Positions 1 through 5,880 of a DNA stretch of 11,095 nt are shown here, piece by piece. Each line of letters starts with the position of its first letter. The stretch's first letter is position 1. Location of the stretch: assembly GCA_900762005.1 (NCBI GenBank), contig CAAFEV010000315.1, positions 1 through 11,095 on the forward strand, given 5' to 3'. The position numbers and the translations under genes were made by a program. The DNA is from an uncultured Oscillospiraceae bacterium. GTDB taxonomy: Bacteria; Bacillota; Clostridia; Oscillospirales; Oscillospiraceae. The notes under the pieces were generated by a model. It was not told the DNA's origin. It did no database searches and saw only the letters and a program-made list of their open reading frames with translations.

Positions 1-29
1 ACACGAAATAATAATCAGGGGGTAATTTT

Positions 30-227
30 ATGAAACTGGGTATCAAGTGGGTCAAAGCGGCGGGAGTGCGTGCGCTGAAAACCATCGCGCAGACGGCAAT
101 CGCCACCATCGGAACAAGCGCGGTTATCAGCGGCGTCAACTGGGGCGTGGTCGTATCCGCGTCCGCATTGGCTGGGCTGCTGTCCCTGCTGACGAGCGTG
201 GCAGGATTGCCGGAGGTATCGGAATGA
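30..227 (+). CDS. Phage holin, r1t/SPP1-like small type (65 aa)
   Basis: Holins are inner-membrane proteins that open the membrane at a set time so that the endolysin can reach peptidoglycan. The 65-residue product has a short basic N-terminus (MKLGIKWVKAAGVRALK), then two hydrophobic stretches at about residues 18-35 and 38-60 split by a short polar turn (SGVNW), and ends in the acidic tail PEVSE. The RALKTIAQTA and SASALAGLLSLLTS segments match what I know of the r1t/SPP1-type holin family from Gram-positive phages, and the length is typical. A GGGGG-containing ribosome site lies at 18-22, about 7 bases before the ATG. The stop overlaps the amidase start as ATGA (224-227), so the two are translationally coupled as a lysis cassette. 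Family call is from recognition of the sequence, not from a search. Confidence 0.9.
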   Translation: MKLGIKWVKAAGVRALKTIAQTAIATIGTSAVISGVNWGVVVSASALAGLLSLLTSVAGLPEVSE

Positions 228-988
228 AAAAAGTGTTTTTGTCGCCGAGCGACCAGACGAAAAACACCTACTCGGCAGGGTTTACCAACGAAGCAGAAAT
301 CACCGGCAGAATCGCCGGTCACGCGGAAATCGGCATGAATCGAAGCGGCATCGAAACACAGGTGCTGCAATACGCCACCTGCGCGGCAAAAAATGCGGCA
401 TCGGATAAATTCGACGCTGACCTGCACATACCCATTCACACCAATGCGTGTAATGGGAAAGCAGCCGGAACGCGCTTGTTCTCGTACGACCTGACGGGCG
501 AAGGGTACAAGGCTTGCAAGTGTATCATGAAATACCTCGGGCCGCTTTCGCCCGGCACTTCGGATAACATTAAGCCGTATCCGACATTGGCAGAAATCAA
601 AGGCCCGAAATCACCGACCGCATACATCGAGGTAGACTTCCACGATGTTCCAAGCGTCGCCGAATGGCTGATTGCAAACACCGAGGCTATCGGCGAAGCC
701 ATCGCGCACGGCGTGTGCGATTATTTGGGCGTTGCCTATGTGCCGCCCGTGGAAACGCCGAAAGTCGATGAAGCGTGGCTGCGTGAATACAAGGCGTACA
801 TGGCGACGCTGGAAGACAATGACTGCCACAACTACAGCGCAGAAGCGAGATCCGTTGCCATTGGAAGCGGCGTTATCAACGGCATCGGCATCCTGCCGGA
901 CGGGCATCCCAACTACGCGTGGGAAAAGCCCGTCACACGCGAGGAGCTTGTCACGATTCTGTGGCGAGCTGGGCTTCTCAAAGAATAA
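224..988 (+). CDS. N-acetylmuramoyl-L-alanine amidase endolysin (Amidase_3) with SLH-like C-terminal domain
   Basis: This 254-aa endolysin should cleave the amide bond between N-acetylmuramic acid and L-alanine in host peptidoglycan. The start at 224 is chosen because it overlaps the holin stop and has GGAGG at 212-216; a longer in-frame reading from 47 would run through the holin gene. The N-terminal catalytic domain (about 1-172) carries the Amidase_3 zinc-site segment PIHTNA with His72 and the conserved glutamate segment YIEVDFHD with Glu136. The first metal-ligand segment, usually GHGG, is replaced by LSPSDQ at 6-11, a variant I associate with clostridial phage amidases. After a Pro-rich linker (174-180), residues 183-254 look like one S-layer-homology-type repeat (PVTREELVTILWRAG), plausibly a wall-binding module. 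No signal peptide is visible, consistent with holin-dependent release. Confidence 0.9.
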   Translation: MKKVFLSPSDQTKNTYSAGFTNEAEITGRIAGHAEIGMNRSGIETQVLQYATCAAKNAASDKFDADLHIPIHTNACNGKAAGTRLFSYDLTGEGYKACKCIMKYLGPLSPGTSDNIKPYPTLAEIKGPKSPTAYIEVDFHDVPSVAEWLIANTEAIGEAIAHGVCDYLGVAYVPPVETPKVDEAWLREYKAYMATLEDNDCHNYSAEARSVAIGSGVINGIGILPDGHPNYAWEKPVTREELVTILWRAGLLKE

Positions 989-990
989 TC

Positions 991-1026
991 GCAAAGCTCT
1001 CCGGCAGAAATGTCGGAGAGTTTTGC
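991..1026 (+). terminator. Intrinsic terminator after the lysis genes
   Basis: Three bases after the amidase stop, bases 991-1003 pair with 1014-1026 in a 13-bp stem containing one G-U pair (996 with 1021). Two further pairs (1004-1013 as G-U, 1005-1012) shrink the loop to AGAAAT. The core is CTCTCCG/CGGAGAG and the right arm contains TTTT with AAA opposite. This is a classic factor-independent terminator shape, although the U tract is short and lies inside the stem. It would insulate the lysis genes from the head genes, or lower read-through into them. Confidence 0.75.
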
Positions 1027-1142
1027 TGCCTTGCGCCGGATTTTTGCCGCTATGTTCAATATTACATGGCGAAAATTGATGATAACGGAGCATAGCAGCG
1101 GGATATGATTGTGGCAGAAAATGGACGAGGGAGGTGAGACAA
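1027..1142 (+). promoter_or_regulatory. Spacer between terminator and head operon; possible promoter region
   Basis: The 116 bases between the terminator and the first head gene contain no open reading frame of note. A promoter is expected here if the terminator is efficient. The best -10-like hexamer is TATGAT at 1104-1109, but the only good -35-like match, TTGATG at 1076-1081, is 22 bases upstream, which is too far for an ordinary sigma-70-type promoter. An activator-dependent late promoter remains possible. The region ends in the strong ribosome site GGAGGTGAG at about 1130-1138. Confidence 0.25.
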
Positions 1143-1292
1143 ATGGCAGAAGGGAAAAAGAGCGGTTATGCCGGGAGCGTCAGCAATGCGGGTGCGCAGG
1201 TGGTGAAAGCACCGCACAAGCAGCCGAAGACCCCGCAGAACATCAAAAAGATGACCGGTAAGGACCTGCGCGGCAGAGCCGGAAGCAAGTAA
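1143..1292 (+). CDS. Small basic phage protein of unknown function (49 aa)
   Basis: The 49-aa reading frame starts seven bases after a near-perfect GGAGGTGAG ribosome site and ends with TAA at 1290-1292. The product is strongly basic, with about a dozen Lys/Arg residues, and lacks hydrophobic segments. It opens with GYAGSVSNAGAQVVKAP and ends GKDLRGRAGSK. I have the impression that similar small proteins with a GYAG...GAQVVKAP pattern sit beside head genes in other gut Bacillota phages, but I cannot name a family. Its place as first gene of the head block suggests a virion or assembly role; the charge would fit binding of DNA or RNA or of an acidic scaffold. It is too short to be a normal small terminase. 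Confidence 0.75.
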   Translation: MAEGKKSGYAGSVSNAGAQVVKAPHKQPKTPQNIKKMTGKDLRGRAGSK

Positions 1293-1343
1293 GGCTTGTA
1301 CGGGCTGAGACCTGCGGGAAATACCATTTGGAAGGAGATTTTT

Positions 1344-2399
1344 ATGGGAAACAGATTTTGGGGTGCGTTCGGCTTAAAAGAGCCGGAGGAAAACGGCGGA
1401 AAAGAGCAGGAAGTCGCCGCGCCTGCCGCTCCGAACGCGAATGCAGACGGCGAAAAAGAGCTGGAGGTCGCCGCAACCGGCACAGCAGGCGCGGGGCAGC
1501 TCGCAGGTGCGCAGCAGGAGGAAAGATCCGCGTCACCTGATGCGAGACAAGGTGAGGATAACGCGACGGCGGAAAAGCCGTTGAATACCGAGGGACTGAC
1601 ACATCTGGCAGATCCGCCCACAACGGGAGTATCGGACGCGGAGACGGGAGAGATACCGCAGGAGTCGGCTACAGCACCTCAAAGCGCGCAGCAGCGTCAT
1701 GCGCAGGCTGCGGAACGCCGGGCGCGTGAGCTGCAGCAGGCACAGGAAGCGGCGCGAAAAACCGCCGTTGCGGAATTTCTTGCCACGGTGAACGTCCGCG
1801 ACCCGCAAAATGGGAACAAGCCGGTGAAAACGTTGGAGGAGTTCAACGCTTACGTCAGCGGTCAGAAAACCGCTCAGCTCAACCGTGCGGTAAAAAATGG
1901 GGAGCTGACGCCGGAGCTGCTGGAGGCGGCAGTGCTCCAAAGCCCGAAAATCAAGAAGCTGCTGGAATCCGTCAACGAGGAAAGGGTGGCGGCGCAGCAG
2001 AGCACCCAACAGGCGCAGACGGTGCAGTATCAGGCGAATATGCAGCGGCAGCTTGCGGAAATCAAACGGTTAAATCCGGCCGTCAATTCTATTGACGATA
2101 TTATTCGCATGGAGACGGGACCGGAGTTTGCGCGGTTGATGCGCACAGGGCTTGCGCCGGCAGAGGCGTACAAGCTGGCAAATCATGAGGCTTTAGTATC
2201 GGCGGCACGAACGGCAGCGGAGCAGGCACTGCGCAACGCGCAGGCCGGAAAAGCACATTTGCAGCCGACGGCAGCGGCCGCAGGCACGGCACAAACGGAG
2301 GTTTCCTCTGTCACGCTGGAGCGATACAGACGCTTCTATCCGGGCATCACCCGGGAAAAGGTTGCGCAAATCGAAGCAAGAATCAAAAACAGCGGTTAA
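1344..2399 (+). CDS. Putative capsid scaffolding protein (351 aa)
   Basis: Scaffolds guide procapsid assembly and are removed before or during packaging. The start at 1344 is preferred over an upstream in-frame ATG at 1296 because AAGGAGA lies at 1332-1338 just before it. The first 115 residues are low-complexity, rich in Ala, Glu and Gly, and probably disordered. Residues 116-150 form a charged Gln/Arg/Ala helix, likely a coiled coil. Residues 150-200 contain the pattern VRDPQNG...VKTLEEF...GELTPELLEAAV, and 235-285 contain AEIKRLNPAVNSIDDI...LAPAEAYKLANHEAL, which I associate with scaffold-type proteins next to gpT-like capsid genes. The C-terminus (325-351) is a basic helix starting ERYRRFYPG, as expected of a capsid-binding tail. 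Position before decoration and capsid genes supports the call. No protease motif is visible. Confidence 0.7.
   Translation: MGNRFWGAFGLKEPEENGGKEQEVAAPAAPNANADGEKELEVAATGTAGAGQLAGAQQEERSASPDARQGEDNATAEKPLNTEGLTHLADPPTTGVSDAETGEIPQESATAPQSAQQRHAQAAERRARELQQAQEAARKTAVAEFLATVNVRDPQNGNKPVKTLEEFNAYVSGQKTAQLNRAVKNGELTPELLEAAVLQSPKIKKLLESVNEERVAAQQSTQQAQTVQYQANMQRQLAEIKRLNPAVNSIDDIIRMETGPEFARLMRTGLAPAEAYKLANHEALVSAARTAAEQALRNAQAGKAHLQPTAAAAGTAQTEVSSVTLERYRRFYPGITREKVAQIEARIKNSG
1400..1474 (+). repeat. Imperfect in-frame direct repeat in the scaffold N-terminus
   Basis: Bases 1400-1420 and 1454-1474 are 21-base copies that differ at two positions, offset by 54 bases (18 codons). They encode KEQEVAA and KELEVAA inside the disordered Ala/Glu-rich N-terminus. 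This looks like a small internal duplication that kept frame, consistent with weak constraint on this part of the protein. Confidence 0.6.
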
Positions 2400-2430
2400 G
2401 GCGTTCGCCTTCCGCAAAACAACAAATTAA

Positions 2431-2442
2431 GCCCGAACGGGC
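2431..2442 (+). other. Small inverted repeat before the decoration gene ribosome site
   Basis: GCCCGAACGGGC is a perfect palindrome lying between the scaffold stop and the AAGGAGG ribosome site. As RNA it gives a 4-bp G/C stem with a GAAC loop. It may act as a weak mRNA-stabilising or processing hairpin, but it is short enough to be chance. Confidence 0.25.
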
Positions 2443-2458
2443 AAAGGAGGAATTATCA

Positions 2459-2854
2459 ATGGGTTTTATTCCGTATGACTACGCCGGTGGACAGCCGGAT
2501 GCGTGGCTATACATGGAAGCAAGTGCCATCGGCACTTGCAAAATCGGCATGGCACTCACCGTGACCACCGGCAAACTGACGGCGGCAACGGGCACGACCA
2601 AGCCGAGCTACATCAGTATGTACGAGGGAACGGTTGCGTCCGGTGATGTGATCCCGGTGATTGCCGTCAGCCCCGGCACACGCTTTATGACGACGTTCTC
2701 GGCAACGCCGACAAGTATCGTCGTGGGCAGCAAGCTCACGATTCACACCGATTCGTTGCAGGTGACGGCGACGACCACCGGCGGCGTGGCGGAGGTTTCA
2801 GAGCTGCGCGGCGCAACGGCGAGCGGAGACGAGGTTCTCGTCTTCTTCCCGTAA
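2459..2854 (+). CDS. Putative head decoration / stabilisation protein (131 aa)
   Basis: The 131-aa product is rich in Thr, Ser, Gly and Val, with alternating hydrophobic residues typical of an all-beta fold and no membrane segment. Segments such as CKIGMALTVTTGKLTA, KPSYISMYEGTVASGDVIPV and DSLQVTATT resemble small beta-fold capsid decoration proteins that sit between scaffold and major capsid genes in many Bacillota phages. By analogy with lambda gpD-type proteins it would bind the outside of the expanded head and stabilise it. AAAGGAGG at 2443-2450 is a strong ribosome site about 8 bases before the ATG. The last codons overlap a strong hairpin (2825-2845). A head-fibre base or another minor capsid role is an alternative. 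The size and genomic position are the main support. Confidence 0.65.
   Translation: MGFIPYDYAGGQPDAWLYMEASAIGTCKIGMALTVTTGKLTAATGTTKPSYISMYEGTVASGDVIPVIAVSPGTRFMTTFSATPTSIVVGSKLTIHTDSLQVTATTTGGVAEVSELRGATASGDEVLVFFP
2825..2845 (+). other. RNA hairpin in the 3' end of the decoration gene
   Basis: Bases 2825-2833 pair with 2837-2845 (nine pairs, one of them G-U at 2826-2844) around a GTT loop; the core is AGACGAG/CTCGTCT. The tail TTCCCG has no real U tract, so this is not a standard terminator. It lies 15 bases before the capsid gene's AGGAGGT and could form the stabilised 5' end of a processed capsid mRNA. It also encodes the residues DEVLVF, so codon constraint may explain part of it. Confidence 0.4.
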
Positions 2855-2874
2855 TTTGAGAGGAGGTATGTAAA

Positions 2875-3900
2875 ATGCCCGGTATTATCACAAGTATAGG
2901 CAGCAACAACAACCATGCGATTTACGGCGATATTCAAGGCCCGATGGTCGCCATGCTCGAGCTGGAGTACGGCCGGTATGCCAATGACGAACGGTTTAAT
3001 CTTTGGAAGAAGGTTTTTCCGGAATTTAAGCTCGAAACACAGAACGCAAGCATCGTCGGACTCGGCGGCGGCGGTCTGTTTGAGGACGTCGGCGAAAACG
3101 GCGAATATCCCGTTGGAAACGCCATTGAGGAGGGCTTTAAGAAAACGCTGGAAGCGGAGGAATGGAAGTACGCCATATCCATCTCGCAGACAATGATGGA
3201 GGATAAGCTCGACTTCCTGCTGAAGGACCAGCCGAAAAAGCTGAACGATTCCTATTTCCGCACTCGCAATGCGTTCTTCTGGGGGCTGCTTGCGGCGGCA
3301 CTTTCCAACACGGATTACGTGACGCCGATGAAAAAAAGAATTTCCATCAAGACGAGCGACGGCGTGAACGTGTTTTCCAATTCACACAAGTATGCGCACA
3401 AGAGCGGCAGCTATTCAAACGCATGCTCCGATGCCCTCTCCGTAACCTCCATCGGCACGGTGGCGGAGAAGATGCAAAACCGGCTTGACGACAACGGTGA
3501 AATTATCGGCATGGCTCCGGACTTGCTGATCATTCCGAACACCGACAAGGCAAAGTCCGACGTGTTCGGAATTTTGGGCGCGTATCATGACCCGGGGACG
3601 GCTGCAGGCAACAAGTTTAATTATCAATTTGATAATTGGACAGTGCTCTGCTCGCCGTGGCTTGCACACTTGCAGAGTGTGAGCGGTACAACCGTAAGCT
3701 ACCCGTGGATCATGATGGACAGTGCTTACAACGAGATGAACTACGGTGCGCGCGCAATTGAGCGTATTCCGCTGACCGTAACCTCCGAGATCATGAGCAA
3801 CGATGCCAACCTCTGGAAGGGTCGCTCAAGATTCAGCGGGGCATTTATTGACCCGAGAGCGTTTTTTGCCGGCGGCGTGAGCTTCGGCAGCGCACTTTAA
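2875..3900 (+). CDS. Major capsid protein, HK97-fold, Mu gpT-like (341 aa)
   Basis: This protein forms the icosahedral shell. Several stretches match the Mu gpT-like capsid family as I know it: the N-terminal FKLETQNASIVGLGGGGLFEDV region (51-72), EEWKYAISISQTMMEDK (95-111), the VFSNSHKYAH segment (166-175), APDLLIIPNTDKAKSDVFGIL (214-234), FDNWTVLCSPWL (252-263) and the C-terminal FIDPRAFFAGG (324-334). The length of 341 aa is usual for the family. AGGAGGT at 2861-2867 sits 7 bases before the ATG. There is no long N-terminal delta domain, which fits the separate scaffold gene upstream. Paired hairpins lie just before the gene (2825-2845) and just after it (3909-3938), which could favour a stable, highly translated capsid mRNA. 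Confidence 0.9.
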   Translation: MPGIITSIGSNNNHAIYGDIQGPMVAMLELEYGRYANDERFNLWKKVFPEFKLETQNASIVGLGGGGLFEDVGENGEYPVGNAIEEGFKKTLEAEEWKYAISISQTMMEDKLDFLLKDQPKKLNDSYFRTRNAFFWGLLAAALSNTDYVTPMKKRISIKTSDGVNVFSNSHKYAHKSGSYSNACSDALSVTSIGTVAEKMQNRLDDNGEIIGMAPDLLIIPNTDKAKSDVFGILGAYHDPGTAAGNKFNYQFDNWTVLCSPWLAHLQSVSGTTVSYPWIMMDSAYNEMNYGARAIERIPLTVTSEIMSNDANLWKGRSRFSGAFIDPRAFFAGGVSFGSAL

Positions 3901-3908
3901 TGAAGGAC

Positions 3909-3938
3909 ATTTCCGGGGTGGGTGACTGCCCCGGAAAT
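3909..3938 (+). other. Perfect 10-bp hairpin just after the capsid stop codon
   Basis: Bases 3909-3918 (ATTTCCGGGG) are the exact reverse complement of 3929-3938, with a 10-base loop TGGGTGACTG. It starts nine bases after the capsid stop. There is no downstream U tract (CGGCGCATG follows), so it is more likely a 3'-end stabiliser, processing signal or partial attenuator than a full terminator. It forms the 5' boundary of the structured spacer before the terminase gene. Confidence 0.7.
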
Positions 3939-4092
3939 CGGCGCATGATGAGAATGATGAAGGTGGACGGGAAAGGTTGGATTATAGCTCGCTACGGCGA
4001 GACGGGCGGGAGCACTGCGCAGCCGTCAGCGACAAAGGAGGGCTACGGATGCGGCGTGCTCCTTGCGGGTAAGCCCCCGCCCTACGGTGCGC
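3939..4092 (+). ncRNA. Candidate structured RNA between capsid and terminase genes (possible Mu-gpT downstream element)
   Basis: The 238 bases between capsid and terminase hold no credible gene but much pairing. CTCGC 3988-3992 pairs with GCGAG 3997-4001 around TACG, which is a cUACGg (UNCG) tetraloop. Next comes one long hairpin: 4004-4010 with 4076-4082 (7 bp), 4011-4015 with 4056-4060 (5 bp), 4018-4021 with 4050-4053 (4 bp), 4023-4026 with 4045-4048 (4 bp) and 4028-4030 with 4042-4044 (3 bp), capped by an 11-base loop that displays AGGAGG. A 15-base insertion (4061-4075) on the 3' side may form its own small hairpin. A 6-bp helix 3941-3946 with 4087-4092 (one G-U) could close the whole domain. 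A metagenomic motif called the Mu-gpT downstream element is reported 3' of gpT-like capsid genes; I recall the location but not its consensus, so identity is inference. Alternatives are a leader controlling terminase expression or a packaging site. Confidence 0.5.
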
Positions 4093-4138
4093 ACGGCTCA
4101 GGACGAAGGACGAGATACGGGGGACGTGAAGGGAGTTT

Positions 4139-5656
4139 ATGGAGAAGAAAGTACAAGCAGCATTTGAGGTTGCCGGGTGGTGGAAGCAGCTTTGCGAGAC
4201 AAACAACGATACCTTTCTGCCGCTGTTTTTTGACCGGCATCGGCATTTAGTGCTGATGGGCGGCGGCGGCAGCGGCAAGAGCGTATTTGCTGCAAGGAAA
4301 ACGCTGGAACGCTGCGCGACGGAAAAGGGACATCGGATGCTGGTTGTGCGGAAGGTCGGCACGACACTGCGGGACAGTTGTTTTGAGCTTTTGAAAAATT
4401 TAGCATTTCAACATTACGCTCAGCAGGTTGCTTACGTTCCGAAGGGACGCTCAAATATGTATCTGCGTTTCAAAAACGGCAGCGAAATTCTGTTTTACGG
4501 GTTGGACGACAGAGAGAAATTAAAATCAATTGCAGGAATTTCCGGCATTTGGATTGAAGAAGCAAGCGAACTGGAAAAGGATGATTTCACGCAGCTTGAC
4601 ATTCGTCTGCGCGACGAGCCGATTGATTATCAGCAGATTATTATTACATTCAATCCCATTAGTCTGACGCACTGGCTGAAGGAGCGTTTTTTTGACGAGC
4701 GTGACCCGTTCGGACGGGTGAAAACGCATCGAAGCAACTATAAGGACAACCGGTTTTGTTCGGAGGCGGAGAAGATTACGCTGGAGGCGTTTAAGGACAA
4801 AGACCCGTATCATTATCAGGTCTACTGCCTTGGCAACTGGGGTGTCCTCGGCAAGACCGTTTTCAACAAGGAAATTTTAACGCGCCGGCTGGCGGAATTA
4901 AAACCACCGCAGTTTACAGGCGCGATGCAATACAGCTATGACGGACTGCGCGTGTCCGCATGGCAGTTCTCGCAGGAGAAGGACGGGGAGCTGCTGCTTT
5001 GGGAAAAGCCGCAGCACGGACACCCGTATGTGATAGGCTGTGACACGGCGGGTGAAGGAAGTGACTGGTTTGTTGCCGCAATTATCGACAACAGCAGCGG
5101 GAGACTGGTCGGCAAATATCGCACTAAGACGGACGAAGGTCTGTTTGCACGCGAGGTGTACGCGCTGGGTATGTGGTTTAACACCGCGCTTATCGGCGTG
5201 GAGACAAACTTTTCTACCTTCCCGGTCAAGGAGCTGGAGCGGTTGAATTATCCGAATTTGTTTATGCGGCAGCGCGAGGACACCATCAAAAACATCATGC
5301 AATGGTCGCTCGGCTTCCAGACAAATAAGCTCACGCGGATGCTGATTATTGACGAGCTGAAGGAAATTATCCGCGAAACGCCGGAGTGGATTGACGATGA
5401 GCAGACCATTTTGGAAATGCTGACCTTCGTGAAAAACGAGAAAACCGGAAGACCGGAGGCGGAGAGTGGGGCGCATGATGACTGTGTGATGGCACTTGCG
5501 ATAACCTATTACATTCGCTCGCAGCAGACCACACGCATTGCAGCGGGCGGCGAGACCAGCCGTGCGAAGTGGGAGCCGGATATGTATGAGGATTATTACG
5601 CATCGAGCACGCAGGAGCGGAAGCGGCTGATTGAAAAATGGGGAAATCCGTTTTAA
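4139..5656 (+). CDS. terL: Terminase large subunit, ATPase and nuclease (505 aa)
   Basis: The packaging motor pumps DNA through the portal and cuts it to length. The N-terminal ATPase has Walker A GGGGSGKS (41-48), a Walker B-like GIWIEEASE (136-144) with the acidic pair Glu140-Glu141, and a coupling-type ITFNP (169-173). The C-terminal RNase H-like nuclease shows its acidic residues in order: IGCDTAGEGSDW (Asp302), LIGVETN (Glu355) and AHDDCVMA (Asp447/Asp448). All expected catalytic residues are present, and about 500 aa is normal for the PBSX/Terminase_6-type families. A weak GGGAG ribosome site at 4131-4135 precedes the ATG by only 3 bases, making this the weakest initiation site of the block and consistent with a low-copy enzyme placed after a structured spacer. 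No small terminase subunit is recognisable in the window. Confidence 0.95.
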   Translation: MEKKVQAAFEVAGWWKQLCETNNDTFLPLFFDRHRHLVLMGGGGSGKSVFAARKTLERCATEKGHRMLVVRKVGTTLRDSCFELLKNLAFQHYAQQVAYVPKGRSNMYLRFKNGSEILFYGLDDREKLKSIAGISGIWIEEASELEKDDFTQLDIRLRDEPIDYQQIIITFNPISLTHWLKERFFDERDPFGRVKTHRSNYKDNRFCSEAEKITLEAFKDKDPYHYQVYCLGNWGVLGKTVFNKEILTRRLAELKPPQFTGAMQYSYDGLRVSAWQFSQEKDGELLLWEKPQHGHPYVIGCDTAGEGSDWFVAAIIDNSSGRLVGKYRTKTDEGLFAREVYALGMWFNTALIGVETNFSTFPVKELERLNYPNLFMRQREDTIKNIMQWSLGFQTNKLTRMLIIDELKEIIRETPEWIDDEQTILEMLTFVKNEKTGRPEAESGAHDDCVMALAITYYIRSQQTTRIAAGGETSRAKWEPDMYEDYYASSTQERKRLIEKWGNPF

Positions 5657-5700
5657 GGAAACGGGAAATTCGCAAACGATTGGGAATATGGAGGAAGGTT

Positions 5701-5880
5701 ATGTTACAAAATATCAATATTTTAGCGGGGCTTCCGCCGGAGGTGAGCGGAAACTTGAAGCAGGATGTGATGGCACAGGCGACACATATCGCGCGTTTGC
5801 AGCGGGCGTTAGAGCTTTGCCTTGACCAGTTTGACAACGAGATTGAAAGGCTCAAGGAAAGAACGGAGGCATTGCAATGA
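5701..5880 (+). CDS. Small helical protein of unknown function (59 aa)
   Basis: I chose the ATG at 5701 because GGAGGA at 5690-5695 sits 5 bases upstream. A longer in-frame start at 5638 lies inside the terminase gene, lacks a ribosome site and adds an Arg/Lys-rich stretch. The 59-aa product begins MLQNINILAGLPPEVSGN and then becomes one amphipathic, charged helix from about residue 20 to the end (HIARLQRALELCL...NEIERLKERTEAL), probably a coiled coil. The stop overlaps the next start as ATGA (5877-5880), so it is likely co-translated with the gp10-like tail gene. Between terminase and tail genes, a minor assembly or chaperone role is possible, but nothing identifies it. Confidence 0.7.
   Translation: MLQNINILAGLPPEVSGNLKQDVMAQATHIARLQRALELCLDQFDNEIERLKERTEALQ

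Noticed and set aside
47..223. Upstream extension of the amidase frame through the holin gene
   Set aside because: The extension is an out-of-frame shadow of the holin; the ATG at 224 has a ribosome site and overlaps the holin stop as coupled phage genes do.
436..1093. Minus-strand open frames across the amidase, and similar ones across all other genes
   Set aside because: These are long by chance in GC-rich coding DNA; they lack ribosome sites and family features, and lie opposite clear plus-strand genes.
1298..1335. TPP-riboswitch-like CTGAGACC before the scaffold gene
   Set aside because: Only the short CTGAGA-type match is present; the second conserved block and the three-helix layout of the TPP element are missing, and the spacer is only 51 bases.
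3900..4250. A 116-codon open frame starting at the capsid stop (TAATG)
   Set aside because: It has no good ribosome site, encodes a Gly/Arg-rich sequence with no domain character, runs 112 bases into terL in another frame, and its bases are better explained by RNA helices. The repeated in-frame Tyr-Gly keeps a small doubt, to be settled by conservation analysis.
5638..5700. Longer start for the 59-aa protein, inside the terminase gene
   Set aside because: There is no ribosome site before 5638 and the added residues are the terminase end read in another frame; GGAGGA before 5701 decides the start.
5631..5825. A 64-codon frame overlapping the end of terL and the 59-aa gene
   Set aside because: It is out of frame with the better-supported 59-aa gene, has no ribosome site and a composition unlike its neighbours.
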